DNA of 64,000 nucleotides from CAJXSD01 sp964633145 (GTDB lineage Bacteria > Pseudomonadota > Alphaproteobacteria > Rhodobacterales > Rhodobacteraceae): the NCBI GenBank assembly GCA_964633145.1, contig CAZWFE010000001.1:91653-155652 (forward strand), read 5' to 3'. The translations under genes and the position numbers were made by a program. Below the pieces are notes generated by a model, which was not told where the DNA came from, did not search any database, and saw nothing but the letters and a program-made list of their open reading frames with translations. Position 1 is the first letter of the stretch. Each line of letters starts with the position of its first letter. Shown here piece after piece: positions 54,508 to 63,922 of the stretch.

Positions 54508-55344
54508 CATCGCGTCCAGCCCCGATTTATAGGTGGGGTGGATCAATGTGATCCCCAGATCGCGTTTGACCTTGGCGTTCGACACCCGCTTGCTTTCGGA
54601 ATAAAAACTGCGCGCCATCGGTGACAGATCGGCTGTTTCAAAATCCACCTCGGGCGGTTGGGGCAGGCCCAGAATTTTTGCTGCATAGCCGATCACATCC
54701 TGTGGGGGGGCAGGATCATCATCGCATAGGTTATATATATCGCCCTGCGTTGGGTGCATCATGGACGCGGCAACGGCCTGTGCGATGTCATCCACATGAA
54801 TGCGGCTGAACACTTGGCCCTGTTTAATGATCCGTTGTGCTGTCCCAGCCCGCACCTTGGCAAAGGGGCCGCGGCCCGGCCCATAGATGCCTGCCAATCT
54901 AAATATATGCAGGGGCAGGTTTGGAATGGCTTGCCATGCGGCCTCGGCCTGAACGCGGGCGCGGCCGCGTTGGGTGCTGGGCGTCAGCGGCGTGGTTTCA
55001 TCCACCCATGCGCCCCCATGATCGCCATAGACACCGGTGGTCGACAGATAGCCCACCCAGCGATAGCGCGCAGCATTTCGGGCAATGGCGTCGCCATAGG
55101 TGCCTAGCACAGGATCACCATCGGCCTGTGGGGCAATCGATGTGATGACATGCGATACCTGATCCAAGACATCTGCGATCTGTGCATCGCCCCAAATCAG
55201 GGGCGTGACCCCATCCGCACGCATTTTGTCGGCGGTGTCTGGGGATCGTGTCGTCCCATATACTTGCCATCCCAATGGAATGAACCGCGCCGCCAAGGCG
55301 CGCGCAGAATATCCATGACCAAACGAAAGCAGTGATTTTTTCAT
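54487..55344 (-). CDS. NAD-dependent epimerase/dehydratase-like SDR protein
   Basis: 285 aa. N-terminal LLSFGHGYSARALAARF is a variant nucleotide-binding loop (GxGxxA), with YLSTTGVYGDHGGAWVDE as the active-site region and RLAGIYGPGR. YeeZ-type family of unknown substrate. AGGG precedes the chosen ATG; six open codons upstream are possible. Confidence 0.8.
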   Translation of the reverse strand: MKKSLLSFGHGYSARALAARFIPLGWQVYGTTRSPDTADKMRADGVTPLIWGDAQIADVLDQVSHVITSIAPQADGDPVLGTYGDAIARNAARYRWVGYLSTTGVYGDHGGAWVDETTPLTPSTQRGRARVQAEAAWQAIPNLPLHIFRLAGIYGPGRGPFAKVRAGTAQRIIKQGQVFSRIHVDDIAQAVAASMMHPTQGDIYNLCDDDPAPPQDVIGYAAKILGLPQPPEVDFETADLSPMARSFYSESKRVSNAKVKRDLGITLIHPTYKSGLDAMLASDQT

Positions 55345-55474
55345 GACCCTAGGTTTATCCAATATCCATCAAATAACAACCCACCGCATAAGTATCGGTT
55401 TTGACGGTACGTTCTGGGTGACAAATCAAATTTGAACGCCATAATCGCCACAAAGTCACAGATAGGGGCAGACC

Positions 55475-56650
55475 ATGACAGATATCGTAATTTTAGACGG
55501 CGCACGCACCGCAATCGGCACCTTTGGCGGATCGTTGGCGGGAACAACGCCCATTGAATTGGGCACCGTTGCGGCAAAGGCTGCATTGGAACGATCCGGC
55601 GTTGAGGGCGCACAGATCGGCCATGTGGTGTTTGGCCATGTCATCAACACAGAACCGCGCGATATGTATCTGTCGCGCGTGGCCGCAATGCAGGCGGGCA
55701 TTCCTGATACGACCCCTGCCATGAACGTCAACCGGCTGTGTGGATCAGGCGCACAGGCGATTGTGTCGATCGTGCAATCGCTGATGCTGGGGGATGCGGA
55801 TTTCGGTTTGGCCGGTGGGGCCGAATGTATGTCGCGATCGCCCTATATCATTCAGGATCAGCGTTGGGGCGCCAAAATGGGCGACATTCGCACGCTGGAT
55901 ATGATGCTGGGCGCGTTGAATTGCCCATTCGGGACGGGTCACATGGGGGTCACGGCGGAAAATGTGGCGGCCGAACATGATATCACCCGCGCCGCCCAAG
56001 ATGAATTTGCCATGACCAGCCAAACACGCGCAGCGGCGGCGATAGCGGATGGCCGCTTTGCCAGCCAAATCACCCCTGTGATGGTGAAACAAAAACGCGA
56101 CATGGTGCCCTTTGACACTGATGAACACCCCAAGGCGACCACATTGGACGCGCTGGGCGGTCTGCGCCCTGTGTTCCAAAAGGATGGCAGCGTCACCGCC
56201 GGAAACGCATCCGGCATCAACGATGGCGCCGCTGCAATCGTGATGGCACGCGCTGATGCGGCCGCCAAGGCCGGTTTGAAACCGCGTGCGCGCGTCTTGG
56301 GCTATGCCCATGCTGGCGTCCGCCCCGAGGTCATGGGCATTGGCCCCGTTCCTGCGGTTGAAAACCTGTTGGCAAAAACGGGCCTGTCCATCACTGATTT
56401 CGATGTCATCGAAAGCAATGAGGCATTCGCCGCCCAAGCCTTGGCCGTGAACCAAGGATTGGGATTGGATCCTGCCCGTGTAAACCCCAATGGCGGTGCG
56501 ATTGCGCTGGGCCATCCAGTTGGGGCAACCGGTGCAATTATCACGATCAAAACGCTTTATGAATTGGAACGCATTGGCGGTGGCAAAGGGTTGATCACCA
56601 TGTGTATCGGCGGTGGCCAAGGCATCGCAATCGCGATCGAAACGCTGTAA
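55475..56650 (+). CDS. Acetyl-CoA acetyltransferase (thiolase)
   Basis: 391 aa. Catalytic Cys in NRLCGSGAQAIV (about 90), His in NPNGGAIALGHPVGATGA and Cys in MCIGGGQGIA. Could serve beta-oxidation, ketone body or polyhydroxyalkanoate metabolism; BktB-like. GGGGCAGACC precedes the ATG. Confidence 0.92.
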   Translation: MTDIVILDGARTAIGTFGGSLAGTTPIELGTVAAKAALERSGVEGAQIGHVVFGHVINTEPRDMYLSRVAAMQAGIPDTTPAMNVNRLCGSGAQAIVSIVQSLMLGDADFGLAGGAECMSRSPYIIQDQRWGAKMGDIRTLDMMLGALNCPFGTGHMGVTAENVAAEHDITRAAQDEFAMTSQTRAAAAIADGRFASQITPVMVKQKRDMVPFDTDEHPKATTLDALGGLRPVFQKDGSVTAGNASGINDGAAAIVMARADAAAKAGLKPRARVLGYAHAGVRPEVMGIGPVPAVENLLAKTGLSITDFDVIESNEAFAAQALAVNQGLGLDPARVNPNGGAIALGHPVGATGAIITIKTLYELERIGGGKGLITMCIGGGQGIAIAIETL

Positions 56651-56728
56651 TTGCGCCCACGTTAACGAAGTTTAAGCGAAAAAGTCCTAGCGTTCAGGTT
56701 GGATATCCAACCTGAACGGAGCATAGGT

Positions 56729-56926
56729 ATGACGCAGCTGGCCCACCGTCTGGCCGAAGAACGCCGCGCCAGATTGGCAGCAGAGCGGTTGCTGGAATTA
56801 AAACAGGCCGAATTATCGGCGGCCAATCGGAAATTGGGCCGGCATGCCAAGGCGCTAAGCGCGGAAATCGTCGAAACCCGCGCTGAAAACCAGCGTGTCA
56901 AACATGATCAGCTTGCCTTGGCTTAG
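56729..56926 (+). pseudogene. N-terminal remnant of a coiled-coil hybrid sensor kinase
   Basis: 65 codons with a good Shine-Dalgarno (GGAGCATAGGT). The peptide MTQLAHRLAEERRARLAAER, then a helix to ENQRVK, closely resembles the N-terminal coiled coil of large Rhodobacterales PAS/hybrid histidine kinases, which normally continue into PAS and kinase domains. Here the frame ends at ALA* after running 72 bp into kpsT on the opposite strand. The sharp loss after ENQRVK suggests a deletion joint. It could still make a short coiled-coil peptide. Confidence 0.6.
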
Positions 56927-57508
56927 GACCGCCGCCCGGCTGGCATATTTTTCCAATGTATCGGCCTGATGCGAAACAATCACGATGGTTGTACTGCTTA
57001 GCCGTTCTGCCAAAATTTCCCCCGCCTTGCGGTTAAATTCGGCGTCCATAGTGCGTGGCATCCCTTCGTCGATCAGATAGATATCAAAATCTAACGCCAG
57101 AAGCAGGGAAAATGTGAACCGCGATTTCATGCCCGCGGAATAAATGGATAGGGGCTGATCGAAATATTCCTCAAGCCCGCACAGCCAACGGCAGTATGCC
57201 TCGACATAGTCGGGATCCATGCCGTACATGCGCGCGATAAAACGGCAATTTTCGCGGGCCGTGTGTTTGACGATCACGCCGCCCATGAACCCCAAGGGAA
57301 ATGAAATTCGCGCCCCGCGATGAATTTCGCCTTCGTCTGGTTTTTCAAGGCCGGCCATCATTTTGATCAGCGTGGTTTTGCCGGTTCCATTCGGTGCCAA
57401 TATCCCAACCGAGGTCCCCAAATCCACGCGAAACGAAGCCTGATCAAGAATGATCTTGCGGCGTGTCCCTGTCCAGAACGATTTGCTGACGTTCATAAAT
57501 TCTAACAT
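56855..57508 (-). CDS. kpsT: Polysaccharide ABC exporter ATPase (KpsT-like), altered C-terminus
   Basis: 217 aa. Walker A is LAPNGTGKTTL, an unusual Ala-Pro start, and the signature is IYSAGMKSRFTFSLLLALDFD with Walker B IYLIDEGMP. It partners KpsM-type permeases in capsule export. The last 12-13 residues after MFDTL (VFSAGFDDFRA) are encoded antisense to the kinase remnant and do not resemble the family tail, so the 3' end seems replaced. A KpsM-like gene lies 4.7 kb away rather than adjacent. Confidence 0.85.
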   Translation of the reverse strand: MLEFMNVSKSFWTGTRRKIILDQASFRVDLGTSVGILAPNGTGKTTLIKMMAGLEKPDEGEIHRGARISFPLGFMGGVIVKHTARENCRFIARMYGMDPDYVEAYCRWLCGLEEYFDQPLSIYSAGMKSRFTFSLLLALDFDIYLIDEGMPRTMDAEFNRKAGEILAERLSSTTIVIVSHQADTLEKYASRAAVLSQGKLIMFDTLVFSAGFDDFRA

Positions 57509-57633
57509 ACGCTTACCGTGGTTCCCTAGGCGTTTGGCTGCACGCCGCGTGCCAAGTATAGGCCCAATAGCAATGAATTCAGGCTAGAATGAAATGAAAT
57601 TGGTTAAAAGTGCAATAACACACAAACAGAAAG

Positions 57634-57653
57634 ACTGGCCAGGGTTGGCCAGT
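57634..57653. terminator. Terminator hairpin after dnaJ
   Basis: ACTGGCCA (57634-57641), loop GGGT, TGGCCAGT (57646-57653), with T-rich flanks on both strands. It is 20 bp past the dnaJ stop. Confidence 0.7.
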
Positions 57654-57673
57654 TTTCTATAAATTTTGATATT

Positions 57674-58813
57674 TTATCCCTTCATCGAATCCCAAAAGGA
57701 TTTCACAGAAGAGAAAAAGCTGCTGCTTTCAGGGTTGTTTTCAGATGACTCTTGTTCGAATTCGCGCAGCAAGTCTTTCTGACGGGATGTCAGGTTGACT
57801 GGCGTTTCCACTGCAAGTTCGATGAACATATCACCCACCTGAGACGAGCGTACCGCTGGCATCCCCTTGGATCTGAGTCGCATCTGACGGCCAGATTGGC
57901 TGCCCGAGGGGACTTTGACGCGGCTGCGACCGCCATCAATGGTGGGTACCTCGATATCACCACCCAAAGCGGCTGTGGTCATCGACACTGGTACGCGGCA
58001 GAACAGATTTGTCCCCTCGCGTTGGAAAATGTCGTGGGGTGCGACCTCGATAAAGATATAAAGATCACCACTGCTGCCCCCGCGCAGACCTGCTTCGCCT
58101 TCGCCAGACAGGCGAATGCGAGTGCCGGTTTCAACACCCGCAGGGATGTTCACGCTCAGTGCGCGGTCTTTTTCGGTGCGCCCTTGTCCGCCACAGGATT
58201 TACATGGGTTTTTGATGATTTGGCCCATTCCTGAACAGGTGGGGCAGGTACGTTCAACGGTGAAAAACCCTTGTGTCGCGCGGACTTTGCCCATGCCAGA
58301 GCAGGTCGGACAAGTTGTAGGATCTGATCCACCCTCGGCGCCGGTGCCATTACATGGCCCACATTGGGTTGTGGATGGAACCGTGATCGTTTTTTGCGCA
58401 CCGCCAAAGGCTTCTTCTAGTGTGATGCGCATGTTGTATCGCAGGTCTGATCCACGCGAATTGCGTGTGCGACCGCCACCACCGCCCATGAAATCGCCGA
58501 ACAAATCGTCGAAAACATCGGAAAACGCTGATGAGAAATCGCCCTGGCCATAGCCGCCACCTGGTCGGCCACCACCGCCCATGCCACCTTCGAATGCGGC
58601 GTGACCGTAGCGGTCATATGCGGCTTTCTTATCGGGGTCCTTTAGGACGTCATAGGCCTCATTGGCTTCTTTGAATTGGCTTTCGGCATTGGGATTGTCG
58701 GAATTGCGATCGGGGTGCAGTTCCTTTGCCTTTTTGCGAAAGGCTTTCTTGATTTCGTCGGCCGAGGCACCTTTGGATATTCCAAGAACATCATAGTAAT
58801 CGCGTTTAGACAT
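57674..58813 (-). CDS. dnaJ: Chaperone DnaJ
   Basis: 379 aa. J-domain (1-70) with HPD, Gly/Phe-rich linker (about 75-115), zinc region with four CxxCxGxG modules (CGPCNGTG, CPTCSGMG twice, CKSCGGQG) and the C-terminal substrate domains. Delivers substrates to DnaK. AGGAGG precedes the ATG. dnaK lies just upstream, separated by a hairpin. Confidence 0.97.
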   Translation of the reverse strand: MSKRDYYDVLGISKGASADEIKKAFRKKAKELHPDRNSDNPNAESQFKEANEAYDVLKDPDKKAAYDRYGHAAFEGGMGGGGRPGGGYGQGDFSSAFSDVFDDLFGDFMGGGGGRTRNSRGSDLRYNMRITLEEAFGGAQKTITVPSTTQCGPCNGTGAEGGSDPTTCPTCSGMGKVRATQGFFTVERTCPTCSGMGQIIKNPCKSCGGQGRTEKDRALSVNIPAGVETGTRIRLSGEGEAGLRGGSSGDLYIFIEVAPHDIFQREGTNLFCRVPVSMTTAALGGDIEVPTIDGGRSRVKVPSGSQSGRQMRLRSKGMPAVRSSQVGDMFIELAVETPVNLTSRQKDLLREFEQESSENNPESSSFFSSVKSFWDSMKG

Positions 58814-58837
58814 TGATTACGCCTCCTTTTCAGACGG

Positions 58838-58868
58838 AAAAACCGGCCTGCCCGTGACAGGCCGGTTT
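58838..58868 (-). terminator. Hairpin between dnaK and dnaJ
   Basis: AACCGGCCTG (58841-58850) pairs with CAGGCCGGTT (58858-58867). On the minus strand it is followed by TTTTTCC, giving a terminator that should leave less dnaJ than dnaK message. Confidence 0.8.
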
Positions 58869-58884
58869 GTGTCTGGTGTTACGA

Positions 58885-60804
58885 TTAGCGTTTGTCGCCG
58901 CCCAAATCTTCGAAATCGGCGTCTAGGATGTCGTCATCCGCGGCATCGTTGTCGCCGTTTGCGGCATCCATTGGGCTGGTGTCTGCGCCGTCTTCTTGTG
59001 ACGCCTTGTAGATCGCTTCGCCCAAACGCATTGATGCTTCGGTGACGTTCTGGATACCAGATTTGATTTTATCGGTATTTTCTGTTTCCAGTTCATCTTT
59101 TAGCGCCGCAATTGCCAATTCGATTGCTTCGATTGTGGATGGGTCAACCTTGTCGCCGTGCTCTTCGACGGATTTTTCAGTCGAATGGATCAGACTTTCC
59201 GCTTGGTTTTTCGCTTCGATCAACTCACGGCGCGCTTTGTCCGAATCTGCGTTTTCTTCGGCTTCGCGAACCATGCGTTCGATGTCGTCGTCAGACAGAC
59301 CGCCAGATGCCTGGATGGTGATTGTCTGTTCTTTGCCAGTGCCTTTGTCTTTGGCGGCGACTGACACGATACCATTGGCGTCGATGTCAAACGTCACCTC
59401 GATTTGTGGCATGCCGCGGGGTGCTGGTGGGATATTTTCCAAATTGAACTGACCCAACATTTTGTTGTCGGTCGCCATTTCACGTTCCCCTTGGAATACG
59501 CGAATGGTCACAGCGTTTTGGTTATCCTCGGCTGTTGAGAAAACCTGAGATTTCTTGGTTGGGATCGTGGTGTTGCGGTCGATCAAACGTGTGAACACGC
59601 CACCCAATGTTTCGATACCCAAGGACAATGGTGTTACGTCCAACAAAACAACGTCTTTGACGTCACCTTGCAAAACGCCGGCTTGGATCGCGGCACCCAT
59701 GGCCACAACTTCGTCAGGGTTTACACCTTTGTGTGGTTCTTTACCAAAGAATTTGGTGACCTCTTCGATCACTTTGGGCATGCGTGTCATACCACCGACC
59801 AAGATCACTTCGTCGATTTCTGATGCAGATACGCCCGCATCCTTCAACGCGGCTTGGCAGGGTTTGATGGATGCTTTGATCAGATCGCCAACCAAGCTTT
59901 CCAATTTCGCGCGGGTCAGTTTCATGACCATGTGCAATGGTTGGCCTGTCTTGCCGTCCATGCTGATGAATGGCTGGTTGATTTCTGTTTGGCTGGATGA
60001 TGACAGTTCGATTTTCGCCTTTTCTGCGGCTTCTTTCAAACGCTGCAGGGCCATTTTATCGGCAGTCAGGTCAACGCCATGCTCTTTCTTAAATTCATCG
60101 GCCAGATAGGTCACGATGCGCATGTCGAAATCTTCACCACCCAAGAACGTGTCGCCGTTGGTTGATTTCACTTCGAATAGGCCGTCGTCGATTTCCAAAA
60201 TGGTCACGTCGAATGTACCACCGCCCAAGTCATAGACTGCGATGGTTTTGGTTTCTTTCTTGTCCAGACCATAGGCCAGCGCCGCAGCGGTCGGTTCGTT
60301 GATGATGCGCAGCACCTCAAGACCCGCGATTTTACCCGCGTCTTTGGTCGCCTGACGCTGTGCGTCGTTGAAATAGGCAGGAACTGTGATAACCGCTTGG
60401 GTCACTTCTTCGCCCAGATAGCTTTCAGCGGTTTCTTTCATCTTTTGCAGAGTGAACGCAGAAATCTGGCTGGGGCTGTATTTGTCGCCGCGCACTTCGA
60501 CCCATGCGTCGCCATTGCCACCGTCAACAACGTTGAATGGCAGGTTTTTCTTGTCTTTGGCCAAATGCGCGTCATCCGCACGACGGCCAATCAGGCGTTT
60601 CACGCCGAAAATTGTGTTTGTTGGGTTTGTAACAGCTTGGCGTTTCGCAGGTTGGCCAACCAGACGCTCATCCTCGGTAAAGGCAACGATGGATGGTGTG
60701 GTGCGCGCACCTTCGGAATTTTCAATAACGCGTGGCTGTGACCCGTCCATGATCGCAATACAGCTGTTCGTGGTGCCTAGGTCGATACCGATAACTTTTC
60801 CCAT
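58885..60804 (-). CDS. dnaK: Chaperone DnaK (Hsp70)
   Basis: 639 aa. ATPase domain opens GIDLGTTNSCIAIMDG, has IINEPTAAALAYGLDK and GGMTRMPKV; substrate domain and the acidic tail follow. ATP-dependent folding chaperone. A promoter with heat-shock-like features lies 111 bp upstream. Confidence 0.98.
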   Translation of the reverse strand: MGKVIGIDLGTTNSCIAIMDGSQPRVIENSEGARTTPSIVAFTEDERLVGQPAKRQAVTNPTNTIFGVKRLIGRRADDAHLAKDKKNLPFNVVDGGNGDAWVEVRGDKYSPSQISAFTLQKMKETAESYLGEEVTQAVITVPAYFNDAQRQATKDAGKIAGLEVLRIINEPTAAALAYGLDKKETKTIAVYDLGGGTFDVTILEIDDGLFEVKSTNGDTFLGGEDFDMRIVTYLADEFKKEHGVDLTADKMALQRLKEAAEKAKIELSSSSQTEINQPFISMDGKTGQPLHMVMKLTRAKLESLVGDLIKASIKPCQAALKDAGVSASEIDEVILVGGMTRMPKVIEEVTKFFGKEPHKGVNPDEVVAMGAAIQAGVLQGDVKDVVLLDVTPLSLGIETLGGVFTRLIDRNTTIPTKKSQVFSTAEDNQNAVTIRVFQGEREMATDNKMLGQFNLENIPPAPRGMPQIEVTFDIDANGIVSVAAKDKGTGKEQTITIQASGGLSDDDIERMVREAEENADSDKARRELIEAKNQAESLIHSTEKSVEEHGDKVDPSTIEAIELAIAALKDELETENTDKIKSGIQNVTEASMRLGEAIYKASQEDGADTSPMDAANGDNDAADDDILDADFEDLGGDKR

Positions 60805-60914
60805 TTTATGATCCCTCTCTAAATATAAGGCGATGACATACGACGCAAACCCGTCTTGGCATTGGCGCCGTTTCTGAAAGCGATGGAACCGATACGTTCC
60901 AACGCGACAGAGCG

Positions 60915-60944
60915 TATATAGTCAGGCATTGACTGTGCTGCAAG
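60915..60944 (-). promoter_or_regulatory. dnaK promoter
   Basis: On the minus strand, CTTGCAG, a 17-bp spacer and TATATA. The CTTG start also suits sigma-32-type promoters of alphaproteobacteria, though the -10 is closer to the vegetative type. Confidence 0.55.
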
Positions 60945-61088
60945 CACCTCTATCGGGTAATTTTTCGCAAAAGTGGTGAAAATTATTACGAATCCGTTAA
61001 TTTTACTGGATTCACGGCTGCCAATTTGAGAGCCGGCTAAAAATCAACTTACCTTGGGCGTTACGGACTCTGATAGATAGGAGTTCAT

Positions 61089-62225
61089 ATGAAATATATA
61101 TTAACGCTGGGTATGCTTTGTGCATCAGCCGTTCCTAGCATGGCCTCGGAAACGCTACTAAGCCGAAATGTGTATGATGACGCCTCTGAATATTTGTTTG
61201 CTTTGCCGACGCTGAGCGAATTGATTGAGGATTTTGGATACAATGACGCGCAGATTGAATTGGTCCGGCATTTGTATTTCGAAGAGCGCGTGTCCAAGGA
61301 TGAAAACATTTCATGTGCGTCATGCCATGGTCTGGACACTGGCGGTGTCGATTTGCTGCCAACGTCGGTCGGGCATGATGGTCAGGTCGGCGGGCGGAAT
61401 GCGCCCACGGTTCTGAACGCGGTTTTGAATATTGAACAGTTTTGGGATGGGCGCGCCCCTAATTTGGCTGAGCAAGCCAAAGGCCCTGTCGAAAACCCCA
61501 TTGAAATGGCAAACACGCGTGATGCATTGATTGAAACGCTAAAGGCCATTCCCGGATATGTGTCACTGTTTTCCAAAGCCTATCCATCCCAAGAGGATCC
61601 AATCACATTTGACAATTTCGCAACTGCAGTCGCGGCGTTTGAAACAACATTGCTGACACCGTCACGATTTGATGCGTTCTTGATGGGGGATATGCAGGCG
61701 ATGTCCTTGGGCGAAAAGGTCGGACTGGATATCTTTATCGACCTTGGATGTGTTGAATGCCACAATGGCTATAACATCGGCGGTGGTAATTATCAGCGAT
61801 TTGGCGCGGTCAAAGAACCTAGCACATCGCATCGCCCCCAAAATGATATTGGCTTGGCTGCCGTAACAGGGGATCCAACGGATAAATTCGTGTACCGCGT
61901 GCCGACTTTGCGCAATATAGCCGAAACAGGCCCCTACTTTCACACTGGCAGTGCCGACACGCTAGAGGAAGCGATACAAATCATGGCGCAGGTCCAGCTT
62001 GGGTCGGATTTGTCACCAGACGAAATCAGTCTGCTGATTGAATTTCTACAGGCCCTGACAGGCGAATTGCCCGATATCGCGATCCCTGACCCTTTACCGA
62101 AACCCGAACCGGCCCCAGATGTGCCAGCGGACCCCGAAATTTCACGCGCTATGATTTCGTCATTGATGTCATTTGGCCATCCAGCTGGCCGAGGCCCGCT
62201 TGCTGGTGTAATATTGGGTGATTAA
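61089..62225 (+). CDS. Di-haem cytochrome c peroxidase (MauG/CcpA family)
   Basis: 378 aa, exported (signal peptide 1-20, ending SMAS). Two haem c sites: CASCH (about 76-80) and CVECH (about 220). Typical FWDGRAPNLAEQAKGPVENPIEM and FVYRVPTLRNIAETGPYFHTG. Reduces hydrogen peroxide or matures a cofactor. A Pro-rich tail precedes a C-terminus that runs 57 bp into the convergent kpsM gene, an unusual end. Confidence 0.88.
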   Translation: MKYILTLGMLCASAVPSMASETLLSRNVYDDASEYLFALPTLSELIEDFGYNDAQIELVRHLYFEERVSKDENISCASCHGLDTGGVDLLPTSVGHDGQVGGRNAPTVLNAVLNIEQFWDGRAPNLAEQAKGPVENPIEMANTRDALIETLKAIPGYVSLFSKAYPSQEDPITFDNFATAVAAFETTLLTPSRFDAFLMGDMQAMSLGEKVGLDIFIDLGCVECHNGYNIGGGNYQRFGAVKEPSTSHRPQNDIGLAAVTGDPTDKFVYRVPTLRNIAETGPYFHTGSADTLEEAIQIMAQVQLGSDLSPDEISLLIEFLQALTGELPDIAIPDPLPKPEPAPDVPADPEISRAMISSLMSFGHPAGRGPLAGVILGD

Positions 62226-63023
62226 TCCAATCACGATGCATGCCGCTGTGATCAACAACGGCACAGTCAAACCACTGTTGCGCGGGCTATAGTTGACAAA
62301 GGCATAGCCCCGCGTTTGGTCGATGATGTGAAACAATGGGTTCCAGTCAAACATATTGATGACAAAGGCAGGCATCATATTTGCCACGAACATTTTACCC
62401 GAGGCAAGCATCGTAATCCGCTGATAAAATGTGGCCAATAATTTGAAAAATCCTGGGGCCCAAGGCTGGGCCGAATACACCACAATGCCGATGGCAACAC
62501 CAGATCCCCAAGCCAGCAAAAACATCAGCAAACATCCGATCCAGTCATAAATGACAAAATGTTCAAAGGCCAAATAATACCCCGCCAGCAGAATAAAGAC
62601 CGATAAAAACTGGGTATATAGCGACCCAAGGGCAGCGCCCAGAATGGCGACTTTTGGCGTCATGGGGCCATGTTGCATCAGCGGCGACGCAGGGCTGGGG
62701 GCGTTTGATACGGCCCCAATCGCCGCCAAATGGGTCATGAACATGAAAATACCTGTCATCAGGTAAATAATGAAATCCCCACGGATCGCGGCCGCGCGCA
62801 TTCCAAGGATTTCAAACATCAAAACGAATGACAAAACAAAGATCAGCGATTTCATCACCGCATTGACCAGTGACATCAGCGGAATGCGGTGTTCTTTGCG
62901 TACATTTTGGACGGCTGTTACATAAACAACAGACCACATCGACACGAGGGATGAAAAAAACATTTTGTTGCTGTGTACCATCGGCATAATTTTTCCAAAT
63001 CCCGGATTTAGTGCGTGACCCAT
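62169..63023 (-). CDS. kpsM: Polysaccharide ABC exporter permease (KpsM-like)
   Basis: 284 aa ABC-2 permease with about six membrane helices. Family features: RKEHRIPLMSLVNAVMKSL (after a long N-terminus) and FNWNPLFHIIDQTRGYAF-like FDWNPLFHIIDQTRGYAF. Partner for a KpsT ATPase in capsule or related polysaccharide export. The ATPase gene is on the same strand but 4.7 kb away with dnaK, dnaJ and the peroxidase gene between. GGAAAGACATACCC precedes the ATG. Confidence 0.85.
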   Translation of the reverse strand: MGHALNPGFGKIMPMVHSNKMFFSSLVSMWSVVYVTAVQNVRKEHRIPLMSLVNAVMKSLIFVLSFVLMFEILGMRAAAIRGDFIIYLMTGIFMFMTHLAAIGAVSNAPSPASPLMQHGPMTPKVAILGAALGSLYTQFLSVFILLAGYYLAFEHFVIYDWIGCLLMFLLAWGSGVAIGIVVYSAQPWAPGFFKLLATFYQRITMLASGKMFVANMMPAFVINMFDWNPLFHIIDQTRGYAFVNYSPRNSGLTVPLLITAACIVIGLITQYYTSKRASASWMAK

Positions 63024-63073
63024 GGGTATGTCTTTCCTAAACTAGATTTTAACCGTTGACTATTGCATTAGCA

Positions 63074-63913
63074 ATGCGGATGCCAACTGGGACTGCCCCT
63101 GCCAAAGTGAGAACAGAATTGAATTACGAAATCCTTACCAATGTGATGCGTGAACTGGCCCTGCGGGCTGGACAGGCGATTATGGACATTTATGCCCAAG
63201 ATGATCTGGGCGTCGAAACCAAGGGCGATAACAGTCCCGTCACCCGTGCCGATACCGCCGCGGATGCAATCATTTTCGATGGGTTGCGCGCGGCATTTCC
63301 CGACATCACCATCATCACCGAAGAGCAGGCCCAATCGCACAGCCTGAAGGCAGATCAGTTTTTGATCGTCGATCCTCTAGACGGAACCAAAGATTTCATT
63401 CAACGGCGTGGGCAATTTACCGTAAATATTGCCTTGGTCGAACAGGGGGTGCCCACCCGCGGTATCGTTTACGCCCCTGCGGTGGGGCGGTTGTTCTATA
63501 CCGATGCCGCAGGGCAAAGTATTGAGGAATCGGGCGATTATAGCCTTGATACCTTTGGTGAAATGGTGCCAATTTCGGTGCGCGTGCCAGACAACAACGC
63601 CCTTGCCGTGGTGGCATCGAAATCGCACCGCGATGCGGCAACAGATGCCTATATTCAAAAATATAACGTGGCCGAAATGACGCCTGCTGGATCATCCTTG
63701 AAATTCTGTTTGGTCGCCACGGGCGAGGCCGATTTATACCCCCGTTTGGGACGCACGATGGAATGGGACACCGCCGCAGGTCAGGCCGTATTACAGGGTG
63801 CGGGTGGACATGTGGTGCGGTTCGATGATCATACACCGTTTCGCTATGGCAAACCTGATTACGAAAACACGTTCTTTATCGCCTATGCCCCTGGCGTTCA
63901 GTTGGTGACCTAG
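63074..63913 (+). CDS. cysQ: 3'(2'),5'-bisphosphate nucleotidase CysQ
   Basis: 279 aa from the ATG used here. Inositol-monophosphatase fold with metal ligands in TEEQ and VDPLDGTKDFIQRRGQFTVNIAL, and WDTAAGQAVLQGAGG. It removes phosphate from PAP left by sulfate activation. The start is uncertain: the ATG has no Shine-Dalgarno, while GTG at 63107 or TTG at 63119 give the usual family length. Confidence 0.88.
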   Translation: MRMPTGTAPAKVRTELNYEILTNVMRELALRAGQAIMDIYAQDDLGVETKGDNSPVTRADTAADAIIFDGLRAAFPDITIITEEQAQSHSLKADQFLIVDPLDGTKDFIQRRGQFTVNIALVEQGVPTRGIVYAPAVGRLFYTDAAGQSIEESGDYSLDTFGEMVPISVRVPDNNALAVVASKSHRDAATDAYIQKYNVAEMTPAGSSLKFCLVATGEADLYPRLGRTMEWDTAAGQAVLQGAGGHVVRFDDHTPFRYGKPDYENTFFIAYAPGVQLVT

Positions 63914-63922
63914 GGCGCGTTG

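Noticed and set aside
55745..56620. 291-aa minus-strand open frame
   Set aside because: Antisense to the thiolase gene, whose catalytic motifs are complete.
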